The notes under the pieces were generated by a model. The model was given only the letters and a program-made list of their open reading frames with translations, was not told the origin of the DNA and did not search any database. Shown here in pieces: positions 46,250-54,746 of a DNA stretch of 64,000 nucleotides. Made by a program: the position numbers and the translations under genes. Source of the stretch: Dysgonomonas sp. 25 (lineage in GTDB: Bacteria; Bacteroidota; Bacteroidia; Bacteroidales; Dysgonomonadaceae); the NCBI RefSeq assembly GCF_010501075.1, contig NZ_QVMN01000003.1, positions 76,292 to 140,291 on the forward strand, written 5' to 3'. Positions within the stretch are counted from its first letter, which is position 1, and the number at the start of each line of letters is the position of its first letter.

Positions 46250-47479
46250 ATGAAACAGAAATCGAAAATATATTACCTTATCCTGCTGTTTGTTACGTTC
46301 GTCGGGCTGTGGATAATTCCTTCGCTTGTCCGCAAAGCGACATATTCGCCTGATGTTTATCCGTTTGTTTATCAGAGTTCTATCTTGAAGGAGCTGGTTT
46401 TTATCGATTACAAAGATAAACAGACGCCCCTGACCGACCGGCAGGGGAATAAGTATACGACAGCCCAGTTCGATTCGCTGATGCCGTTACTGAACTATCG
46501 CCAGTTGATGTCTGACGGACGCCTGCCCGATAGCCTCGGAGGCTATGAACTGACGCCTCCGCTGTTGAGGTCGAAAAGCGTTATGTTCTCGTACAGGCCT
46601 AATCATGTGCAGACACCCAACGTAGGGCTGTATATCCTGTTCGAGTCGATGCCGAAGCGGGTAGGGCTGGAGATGCCCGAAGATGTTTTTCGCCTGCAAG
46701 ACAAAATCGAATTTATCCATACCGAAACGAATACCGTCGATACGAAGAAAAGCGAAACATTCCAGCGGGCTTTGGAGAAAGAAGGCTTTGCCTTTCCGGC
46801 TCAATGGGCAATTGGCAACCCTACGACGATGAAGCCTTACGACGAAGGCTATTTTATCCTCGATGCCAACGGGCAATTGTATCATCTGAAAATGGTGAAC
46901 GGCCGTCCTTATGTGCGGAATACGCATGCGAGCGACGGCATCGATATTGCCCATTTCTCGATACTCGAAGTCAGCGACAAAAGGTTTTATGGCTTCCTGT
47001 TCAGCCGTAGTGGAGAGCTTTATATCCTCGAAGCGAACGAGGGAAAATATATTCCGGTGAAGCTGGACGTTCCGGCAATAGATATAAAGCAAGACCAGCT
47101 GAATATCAGAGGTAACCTGCTCTATTGGACGGTTACGGTGACAACGCCGCAAGGACGGAATTTTTATGCATTGGAGACGGAAACGCTCAAACAGGTGGAT
47201 GCCTATACAATGGAAAGAACCGAAAACAACTGGGATAAAATCTCGGGATGGTTATTTCCTTATTACCTGACATTCGAAGACGCCCATACCGATTACATCC
47301 GCCCATACTTCCATTTCACGGGAATATGGGGATTCGGAATATATTTGTTTTTGGCTGTAATTGGTTATTTTTTAGTACCTTCGACTAAAAATAAGCGATT
47401 TTTTAACGCGTTGTATATATTACTGACAGGCTTTGCCGGATTTGTAGCGCTATTAGTATTACCTAAATATAGAAAATGA
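46250..47479 (+). CDS. DUF4857 membrane-anchored protein
   Basis: A 409-residue protein with an N-terminal membrane helix (about 7-25), a long extracytoplasmic part with repeated-looking beta segments (NGQLYHLKMVNGRPYVRNT, SGELYILEANEGKYIPVK), and two C-terminal helices (about 360-380 and 385-405). It fits DUF4857 proteins that accompany ABC permeases in Bacteroidetes. Its stop overlaps the next start by ATGA, showing translational coupling. Confidence 0.8.
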   Translation: MKQKSKIYYLILLFVTFVGLWIIPSLVRKATYSPDVYPFVYQSSILKELVFIDYKDKQTPLTDRQGNKYTTAQFDSLMPLLNYRQLMSDGRLPDSLGGYELTPPLLRSKSVMFSYRPNHVQTPNVGLYILFESMPKRVGLEMPEDVFRLQDKIEFIHTETNTVDTKKSETFQRALEKEGFAFPAQWAIGNPTTMKPYDEGYFILDANGQLYHLKMVNGRPYVRNTHASDGIDIAHFSILEVSDKRFYGFLFSRSGELYILEANEGKYIPVKLDVPAIDIKQDQLNIRGNLLYWTVTVTTPQGRNFYALETETLKQVDAYTMERTENNWDKISGWLFPYYLTFEDAHTDYIRPYFHFTGIWGFGIYLFLAVIGYFLVPSTKNKRFFNALYILLTGFAGFVALLVLPKYRK

Positions 47480-48027
47480 TATTCAAGATGAAAAAGTTAT
47501 TATTATTCGCGGCCGTTCTTCTTTTGGCTGCATCGTGCAACAGCAATAAGACAGAACAGACTGATCAGGCCGAAGATGCTTCGGCAGTAGCCGGAGCTCC
47601 GGTATATAAACTCGACAGTTTGTTGGTAATAGCCGATCAGATGGTCGACAAAACGGTTACAGTACGCGGTTTCGTGACGCATACGTGTAAACATTCGGGC
47701 AAACGTTGCTTTATTGTCGGCGACGACCAGAAAACGTCTGTCCGTGTGGAGGCTAAAGGCGAAATCGGCGGCTTCAACCGCGAGCTTATCGGTTCGGAAC
47801 TGGCTATCACAGGGGTGTTGAAAGAGCGCCGGATGACAAAGGAATACATCGACCAGTACGAGGAGCAAGTAAAGGAAAAGAAAGCTCAGGAAGATGGCTC
47901 GGCAGAGACTTGTGAGGCCGAACTGAGCAATATAAACGGCATGCGCGATTGGATGAAAGCCAATAACAAAGATTATTATTCAACTTACTACATCGACGGA
48001 GAAAGCTATGACGTCATCGAAGGATAA
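47476..48027 (+). CDS. Lipoprotein with OB-fold-like domain
   Basis: A 183-residue lipoprotein, lipobox LAASC (cysteine about 21), with an alternative ATG at 47488. After an acidic linker comes VDKTVTVRGFVTHTCKHSGKRCFIVGDDQKTSVRVEA, which has the strand order of an OB/tRNA-anticodon-like fold and includes cysteines and a histidine (HTCKHSGKRC) that could bind a metal or haem. The C-terminal part is helical. It overlaps the PepSY gene by 20 bp. Confidence 0.75.
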   Translation: MIFKMKKLLLFAAVLLLAASCNSNKTEQTDQAEDASAVAGAPVYKLDSLLVIADQMVDKTVTVRGFVTHTCKHSGKRCFIVGDDQKTSVRVEAKGEIGGFNRELIGSELAITGVLKERRMTKEYIDQYEEQVKEKKAQEDGSAETCEAELSNINGMRDWMKANNKDYYSTYYIDGESYDVIEG

Positions 48028-48571
48028 TAATAAGAAGCCGAAAAAAATAAGCCGTTGGCTGCGTATCATACACCGCGATTTGGGGTTTCTGATGGTCGGT
48101 GTATGCCTCGTTTACGGTATATCGGGATTCTTGCTCAACCACATGAATGGCAAGGATCCTGCTTTCACCACCACGGAGGAATCTATCCAATTGGATAAGA
48201 GCCTGACCAACGAAGAATTGAAAGTGATATGGGCTGACAAGAAACTGCCCGAGTTGAAGCGGATTATGGCTATCGACGATGTGCATTCACGCCTGATGCT
48301 CAATGGCGGTATCGGTGTTTATAACTCGGCTACGGGTATTGTGGATTACGAAACCCATTCCAAGAACGAGTTTATTTTCTGGATAAACAAACTCCATTAT
48401 AACAAAGTAAAGGGATGGAGCGTGATGGCGGATATATTTGCCGTGTCGCTTATCTTTTTTGCCGTATCGGGTATTTTCATCGTAAAAGGCAAACACGGCG
48501 TTGCCCGTCGCGGGAAATGGTATCTCATCGTGGGCATTATCATCCCTGTCGTGTATGTGATACTGGCTTAG
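48008..48571 (+). CDS. PepSY-associated membrane protein
   Basis: A 187-residue inner-membrane protein. It opens with the PepSY-TM pattern KISRWLRIIHRDLGFLMVGVCLVYGISGFLLNH (histidines H22 and H45 could ligate haem), then a periplasmic loop and a second half with FWINKLHYNKVKGWSVMADIFAVSLIFFAVSGIFI, then a last helix. Such proteins are often reductases or parts of iron/siderophore uptake systems. It ends the operon and overlaps the convergent barrel gene by 4 bp. Confidence 0.85.
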   Translation: MTSSKDNNKKPKKISRWLRIIHRDLGFLMVGVCLVYGISGFLLNHMNGKDPAFTTTEESIQLDKSLTNEELKVIWADKKLPELKRIMAIDDVHSRLMLNGGIGVYNSATGIVDYETHSKNEFIFWINKLHYNKVKGWSVMADIFAVSLIFFAVSGIFIVKGKHGVARRGKWYLIVGIIIPVVYVILA

Positions 48572-50193
48572 AAGGTGCAGCCGACGGAGAATGTCAGTTC
48601 GTTCAGCTTGTCGCCGTTCAGGTATTGAACATCCGAAGCTTTGCTCAGGCTGTAACGCAGCGAAGCATACCCTTTCACTCCGATATGCTTTAGCAACCGC
48701 GAATACCGGAAACCGATATCACTCCTTATCTGATTGTTGGTGAGGTATTCATATTCCCTGTAAAGGTTCAGATCGCTGCTCTTGGGCGTTGTTTCCGATG
48801 GAGTAGCATACAAACCGTCGTTCTTTGGTGTTCCGCTTCCTGTCTGATACGATGCTCCCAGCAGGAAACTGTACATATTCAATCCGTTGACGATATTCCG
48901 CTCTGCCTGTAAGTTGAATCGGGTATAGCGGATTGTTTGTTTGCGGTAGTAAGGATACAAAGAGGCCGTTTGCCTGCGTTGCCAGAATTGTGCGCCTGCC
49001 GACACTACCCATGCAGGGTTGTAGTCTTCGATACCCAGATACCCGGTATATTGCGCCCGCGCGTTGAAAGTTTCTTTGTCACCGACTTTCAGATTACCGT
49101 GATATACGATAATCGAGGTAGAGCCTTCTCCGGGCACTGTTTGCTTTTCGTAGATATTCTCGTAATTATCTAACTGTTCGTTGTCGATATTGACTTCCAA
49201 TACATGTTTGTTCCTCTTTTGTGCGAATGATAGCATCCCCCTGTATTCCCATATTCTGGCGCTATGCTCGCTATATACAATCGTGCTGCTGGATTTTCTG
49301 CCGTAATAGCCGTCGCGGGATTTATAGGTGGCTTCGTTCAGAAAACTGATTCCATTATTTAGATGTACATTCGCCTGTAACGATCCTCCGTGAAATTCAT
49401 TGAACATAGGATTGCTCCTTCCTGCCTGTGTATAACCTTGGCCGGCATTCTCCTGATAGGTTTCTAATACGCCGAAGAAAGCCCCGTACGAAATAAGCGG
49501 GGTATAGATTCTGTCGGTCGTTCCATATGCTTTGAAAGTCAATTCTTCGGTTGTCCGACGGTAGTAATAGTTAGCGCCTATCTCGACCGATTTGCTTAGC
49601 GGATAGCTGGCGCCTGCCGTGGCCTGCAAATCCATCAGTTTGTTTTTGTGGCGTAAGTCTTTTGTTTTTGCGTAGTTTGCTGCTCGGTAATCTACCTTAG
49701 CACCTAAGGTCAGCCCTTTGTAGACGTCTGCGCTGATAGCGCCTGTCAGGTGGTAATTTTCGAGTTCTTTGTTTCCGCGTGTTGTATCGGCAAACTCTAC
49801 GATGTCGAACGGATTGTCGTATGGATTGATAAAGGCCGAACCGCCCATATTTTTTCCTTCGAAGTAATTATAGCTCACCTTTCCGTAGAAAACGATTTGC
49901 GGGTTGAGCCTGTAAAAAGATTCTACCTGTGCGCCTAAGGTGTAGTTATCTTCGGATTGGTGGTAGTTGATAAAATCCCCGTTTTGCTTGGTTGCATTTA
50001 TCGCTGCGGATGAGATGTAATCGATAGGTAAATGCTTCATTCCGGCAGCATTGTAGCCCGTGAGGCGAATATCCGATTGCTTGATAAAAGAAAAATCCTG
50101 CCAGCGGATGCTGTCGTTTTGTGCTGCCATGTTGGCGGAGCATAACACTCCGCCAAGCAGCATCAGTAGTAATATTTTCAGTGAGTCTGACAT
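48568..50193 (-). CDS. DUF6850-type outer-membrane beta-barrel protein
   Basis: A 541-residue protein with a signal peptide (about 1-24, ending MAAQ) and repeated amphipathic strands down to a C-terminal phenylalanine (ELTFSVGCTF), as expected for a barrel. It is the third gene after the TonB receptor and DUF4876 lipoprotein, 7 bp after the latter, and probably acts in the same uptake function. The DUF6850 label is by context and pattern. Confidence 0.75.
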   Translation of the reverse strand: MSDSLKILLLMLLGGVLCSANMAAQNDSIRWQDFSFIKQSDIRLTGYNAAGMKHLPIDYISSAAINATKQNGDFINYHQSEDNYTLGAQVESFYRLNPQIVFYGKVSYNYFEGKNMGGSAFINPYDNPFDIVEFADTTRGNKELENYHLTGAISADVYKGLTLGAKVDYRAANYAKTKDLRHKNKLMDLQATAGASYPLSKSVEIGANYYYRRTTEELTFKAYGTTDRIYTPLISYGAFFGVLETYQENAGQGYTQAGRSNPMFNEFHGGSLQANVHLNNGISFLNEATYKSRDGYYGRKSSSTIVYSEHSARIWEYRGMLSFAQKRNKHVLEVNIDNEQLDNYENIYEKQTVPGEGSTSIIVYHGNLKVGDKETFNARAQYTGYLGIEDYNPAWVVSAGAQFWQRRQTASLYPYYRKQTIRYTRFNLQAERNIVNGLNMYSFLLGASYQTGSGTPKNDGLYATPSETTPKSSDLNLYREYEYLTNNQIRSDIGFRYSRLLKHIGVKGYASLRYSLSKASDVQYLNGDKLNELTFSVGCTF

Positions 50194-50200
50194 TCTGTTT

Positions 50201-51538
50201 TTAATCTCTTAAAGAGGCTTGTTTACGTTGGTGAAAATCGTTGGTCGAGTTGTTGGTATCCTGATAGATGATACGCGCACCGTTGCGGATGGATGCTTCG
50301 GCATCGATGCCACTCGGGTCGGTACTTTCGTTTCCGTCGATAGTTGTGCCCATGCTGTAACTGTAAACCAATTTACCTTGATTCCCGGCTAATGCCTCGG
50401 TCGATTCTTTATCCACATTGCGATAAAGTGCGTGTCCATGCTGGTGTTCCAAATATACCGCTCCTCCGTCTACAGCAGGCGTAAGGCGTTTTTTGTTGGC
50501 TGTGCTACTTGCCGTGAATACCTCGATACCATCTAATATCCATTCGGTCGGAACTTTCCTGCGGGCATTTGCTTTGCTCACTGTTCCTCCGTAGTAATTT
50601 TCGTTTGCCGGATCGTCCACAAAGTCGGCCGGGCTGACACCGTCGGTGTGGAAGACAAAGAATGCCGGAGAAAGCGTGCTCAATGCCCAGGCATTTCCTG
50701 CACCATACATTTTGGCTAAAAGATAGTGAGAAGCAGGAATTACGGAAGAAGGTGCCGGATAATAGGATGTATTGCTGTAACCGCTGGCAGGATCGTATGT
50801 GCAATAATAGTCAGGATTAGCAAAATCGATAGAATTACTATATACCGGTGTGTGGTCGATTGCACCGTTCAGCGCAATAACAACCTCTTCGCCCGGTTTC
50901 ATGGTCATTCGGCTCTGGAAATACCAGATACCATTGCCCGCAGGAATCCATCCTTCGTTTGCGTACAATAGCGAACCTCCTACGTAGTCATTGTTCGAGC
51001 CGTGCGAATTGTAAGGTAGTACCATACCCAAACATAAATTATCTAATTTGGCTTGTTGGTCGGAGTTGTTATATAATATCACATACTTATCCATCTGGAA
51101 TACCCCTGACCCGTCATCTTTCTGGCATCCGCCTACGTAAAGCTCTTTGATAACTATCTGGCCGGTTTTTACCTCGCTCAGCGTTACTTCTACAGGCTCT
51201 AAACCAGTCCACAGATCTGTCAGGGCGATACCGTTTTTCGATCCGTTATAGGTATAACTGTATCCGTCGATAGCCCGTTTGTCGGTTACGGAAGCATTAT
51301 ATACCCCCGAAGGAAGGATGAAATCAGCCTTTCCGCCGGCGTCGGTTTCTACGGTGTACGCCTTTTCGTTTGTGTCGGTCAGGGTTACTTTTACGCCTGT
51401 TGTTGCAGACAATTGCCCGTCGGTAGGATATACCAACTGTATGGACACAGGGAATGTTTTATATCCATCGTCGTCGTCGCTACATGAATAGCACAGGAAC
51501 AATGTGCAGCTTAAAATTAAATAAAGATACTTTTTCAC
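50201..51538 (-). CDS. DUF4876 surface lipoprotein
   Basis: A 445-residue lipoprotein: lipobox LCYSC followed at once by SDDDD, a Bacteroidetes surface-export signal. Residues about 30-100 form a carboxypeptidase-regulatory-like beta domain (GKADFILPSGVYNASVTDKRAI); the rest is the DUF4876 domain (VIKELYVGGCQKDDGSGVFQMDKYVILYNN). A histidine-rich HQHGHAL near residue 370 might bind metal. It lies 31 bp after the TonB receptor gene and is probably its substrate-capturing partner. Confidence 0.85.
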   Translation of the reverse strand: MKKYLYLILSCTLFLCYSCSDDDDGYKTFPVSIQLVYPTDGQLSATTGVKVTLTDTNEKAYTVETDAGGKADFILPSGVYNASVTDKRAIDGYSYTYNGSKNGIALTDLWTGLEPVEVTLSEVKTGQIVIKELYVGGCQKDDGSGVFQMDKYVILYNNSDQQAKLDNLCLGMVLPYNSHGSNNDYVGGSLLYANEGWIPAGNGIWYFQSRMTMKPGEEVVIALNGAIDHTPVYSNSIDFANPDYYCTYDPASGYSNTSYYPAPSSVIPASHYLLAKMYGAGNAWALSTLSPAFFVFHTDGVSPADFVDDPANENYYGGTVSKANARRKVPTEWILDGIEVFTASSTANKKRLTPAVDGGAVYLEHQHGHALYRNVDKESTEALAGNQGKLVYSYSMGTTIDGNESTDPSGIDAEASIRNGARIIYQDTNNSTNDFHQRKQASLRD

Positions 51539-51569
51539 AATTTTGAATATTAATTAGTTAGACATATAA

Positions 51570-54536
51570 TTATAATTTCAACCGGAGTGATAATCCGTAA
51601 TAAAACTTAGGTATATAAGAGCTATCGTAGAGAGAGACTTCGAGATTATTCTGCGACCTTCTCACCCTTTTCATGCTGTTGAGGAAATTGGTTGCATAGA
51701 AAGAGATGGAAGCAAAATCGCCGATTTCTTTCGTCACACTTATATTAACCGAGAAATAAGCCGATATTTTTTCGGGCTTGAAATAACTCTTGGCATTTGT
51801 TTTCCTCACTAAATCGCGCAATTCCAGATACAGATTATAGTCGTTGTCCTTAGCCCATTTGAATTTGTCGGCAAAAGGAATCTTCGTATCAGGATCGTCC
51901 CATGTCGAGTAATAGAGCGGGTATACGGCTACATATTTGTCGCCGCTGTAGATGTCAGTGTTGGCACTGAAATCGTCTGAAATATCGTCGAGCGCATAGC
52001 CCCAATTGCTGCCGTTATATTCGCTTAATCTGCGGTCGTAGTTGTATAAGGAGCTTTCTATCTTAGCGGAAATAATAAGCCGTATTTTAGGTATGTGGGT
52101 AGTGATAGTCAGGTTGGTATTGATTCTTTTTGTGATGCTTCCGTTGCTGGGACTTGCACCGCCACCCGATTCGGTAGAATAATTAGACGTTCCCACATAA
52201 TAGCCAATGTATTTGTATGGATTTCCGTCGGGCGAACTTGGTTTCCATTCTATTAGGTTCTCTTCCAAACCCTTGTAGCGGTAGAAATTACCATCTAACC
52301 GGATGGAAGTACGCAAAGCCGATATGGGTGCAAAGTCGATACTCCAGTCGATTCCGCTGCGCTTTACGGTCGAACCGTTAATGAACTTCTTCCTTGCCCT
52401 GAACTCTTCGCGGGTTACATACGGAAGTTGCATGTTAGGATGAATCCCGCTTCGGTCGGATACGGTGACAAGGCCTGTTGTTTGATCTATCGAAAATATC
52501 CGGTCGTTGGAAGGGATAGGAAAAGTATCGTCCAGAATGTTACCGTTTGTATAGTTATACGTATAAGGGGTATATATATTGACTGCCGTATAGGGGTTGT
52601 AGGTTTTGTTCCGGAAAGCCGATATATTTACTTTCGCCCCCAGAATGTTAGCCTCTAATCCTATCTCCATCTGCTTGTTGTACTGCCATTTCAGGTCAGG
52701 GTTGTATATTGCCTCGTAGGGCATGGAGTAGTATGCATAGTACGAATCGTTATTGAGTGCCGTTGTAGAAGCAAAAGAAAGCTTATCCGCATAATTCTGC
52801 GAAGGATAGAGCACTTCGAACGAAGGGAGCTTTATCGCCTTTCCCCATCCGGCATACAGGCTCAAACTGCGAACAGGCTTTTCGGCGTTCTCCCAGAAAG
52901 TATATTTAGCATTGAACCGTGGCGAGAAACCGCTCGCTGTACCGTATTCCGAACCCTTTATGCTGGTTATGTCGGCACGGATACCTGCTGTCAGCTGGAA
53001 GGTGGACAGGTCATTTACGGGGAGGGTTATTTTATCTTCGGCATACAGGGCTATATTGTTCATATAGGGTTTATCGCTGTATTTGTCGGCACGCCATGTG
53101 GGAGCATAGCGCATATCGTCGTAATACTTTCCGTCTCCTTTGTTTCCGCTTCTGGTGAAATCGGAACCTATTAATACCTTATTGGTCAGTTTACCGAATT
53201 TGCGTACCCACGAAGCCTTCGCTTTGGCGGCATAATCGATAGGCTTATTTTCGGTGTAAAGCAGTTGATACCAATACCCTTCGGGCAGGAATATAATAGG
53301 CGCATCGCGATTCTCATCGTACTTGGTAGCGATAAAATAACCTTCCTCCGTTGTGTGAATGGCTGCCTGCGCCGAAGAACTGCTTTTGTTTTCGTTCTTC
53401 TTCTGTAACTTGTCCGCATAATTGATCGAACCCGATACTTCGAGGTTGGTAATCCACGATTTATCTAATAACCAATTCAGTTTGAAATGCCCGCGATAGA
53501 CATTGTCTTTCGCTTTCAGGTATGTATTGGTAAATTTGTCGGGATCGGATTTGTCATTATATCCGCCGACGTTTCCGGTGAAGCCCACGCTCAAGGTGAC
53601 AGGTCTGTTATTGGCTTTATTGAAAGAAGTAGAATAGGTCAGCGAAAATGCGTTGCGGTCGTACGACGTATAAGGAGAAGCAATATCGGATGTCGATTTT
53701 GTATGCTCGAGGCTTGTATTCAGCATACCGAACTTATCCCCGAGCGAGAAACCTTTGGTTAAGGCTATCTGCTTGGTATTCGGTCTTGTCGCCATTTCTA
53801 TGATGAGCGGCGACTTTCCTTTGCGGGTATTTATCTTGACTATCCCGCTCGTCATATCGCCATATTCCACTGAGGCAATGCCGGGAGTGATTTCGATAGA
53901 TTCGATATTGATAGAGCTGATATTGCGGGTGCTTATACCTTTCGTCTCTCCAAACTCCGAATTGTTTTGCAGGCGGACGCCATCTACCTCGATGGCTGTG
54001 CCGAATGAGGGATTTCCTTTCTCGCCTGATCCCCCGCGCAAAGAAAATCTGTCGTCATTAGAAGCCAGATTCTGATCACCCCGCGATTTACCTCCGGGCA
54101 AGAGGCTTGATATATCGTTGACGTTCAGTATCTGTGCGTGGTCTAACGTTGTGCGGTCTATCGTATACGAGGTGGTCAGCGCTTCGGTTTTTTGCTGTGC
54201 CGTAACGACTACCTCGTTCAACGCTAAATTGTCTTCGGGCAGGGACAATATCAGGCCTATTACATCGCCGTCGACATTCACTTCGAAAGTTGTTTTTACG
54301 TATCCGAGGCTATGCACTGTCAAAAATACTTTTCCGGAGGGGACACGTTGCAGGCTGAACTCCCCCTTTTCGTCCGAGAGCGTCCACAACTCATTGTCGG
54401 GGAGCGAAATAGTCGCAAATTCAACAGGCTTTTTATCCTTTTTGCCGATTATTTTTCCGGCTATTGTATTGTGTTGACCGAAAGTCGCTTGAACGAATCC
54501 TACGAGAAAGATAACAAGTAGTATATATCTATTCAT
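51570..54536 (-). CDS. TonB-dependent outer-membrane receptor
   Basis: A 988-residue receptor: signal peptide (ending TFGQ), an N-terminal carboxypeptidase-regulatory-like domain (IAGKIIGKKDKKPVEFATISL, about 25-105), a plug with VVVTAQQKTEAL and SLRGGSG...IEVDGVRL, then the barrel ending in YYGLSLRLKL. No SusD partner follows, so it is not a Sus-type sugar system; DUF4876 and a barrel protein follow instead. Ligand unknown; iron, another metal or a chelate is likeliest given the PepSY operon opposite. First gene of its operon. Confidence 0.93.
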   Translation of the reverse strand: MNRYILLVIFLVGFVQATFGQHNTIAGKIIGKKDKKPVEFATISLPDNELWTLSDEKGEFSLQRVPSGKVFLTVHSLGYVKTTFEVNVDGDVIGLILSLPEDNLALNEVVVTAQQKTEALTTSYTIDRTTLDHAQILNVNDISSLLPGGKSRGDQNLASNDDRFSLRGGSGEKGNPSFGTAIEVDGVRLQNNSEFGETKGISTRNISSINIESIEITPGIASVEYGDMTSGIVKINTRKGKSPLIIEMATRPNTKQIALTKGFSLGDKFGMLNTSLEHTKSTSDIASPYTSYDRNAFSLTYSTSFNKANNRPVTLSVGFTGNVGGYNDKSDPDKFTNTYLKAKDNVYRGHFKLNWLLDKSWITNLEVSGSINYADKLQKKNENKSSSSAQAAIHTTEEGYFIATKYDENRDAPIIFLPEGYWYQLLYTENKPIDYAAKAKASWVRKFGKLTNKVLIGSDFTRSGNKGDGKYYDDMRYAPTWRADKYSDKPYMNNIALYAEDKITLPVNDLSTFQLTAGIRADITSIKGSEYGTASGFSPRFNAKYTFWENAEKPVRSLSLYAGWGKAIKLPSFEVLYPSQNYADKLSFASTTALNNDSYYAYYSMPYEAIYNPDLKWQYNKQMEIGLEANILGAKVNISAFRNKTYNPYTAVNIYTPYTYNYTNGNILDDTFPIPSNDRIFSIDQTTGLVTVSDRSGIHPNMQLPYVTREEFRARKKFINGSTVKRSGIDWSIDFAPISALRTSIRLDGNFYRYKGLEENLIEWKPSSPDGNPYKYIGYYVGTSNYSTESGGGASPSNGSITKRINTNLTITTHIPKIRLIISAKIESSLYNYDRRLSEYNGSNWGYALDDISDDFSANTDIYSGDKYVAVYPLYYSTWDDPDTKIPFADKFKWAKDNDYNLYLELRDLVRKTNAKSYFKPEKISAYFSVNISVTKEIGDFASISFYATNFLNSMKRVRRSQNNLEVSLYDSSYIPKFYYGLSLRLKL

Positions 54537-54746
54537 AGATAAATCTTAATGATGTGCAAATTTCGTTTATTCAGGAGTTTTGGGCAATCCCCAATAATAG
54601 GTAATAATCTCTTGCAGGCTCACCATTTTTAGGTATTGAATATTCCGTCGATTAAATATGCATAAGAAAGAATAATTGTTTATTTTTACGTACACAAATC
54701 ACACTAACTAAATTAAGGCTATACGACTTAGACCAGCAAAAACGAT

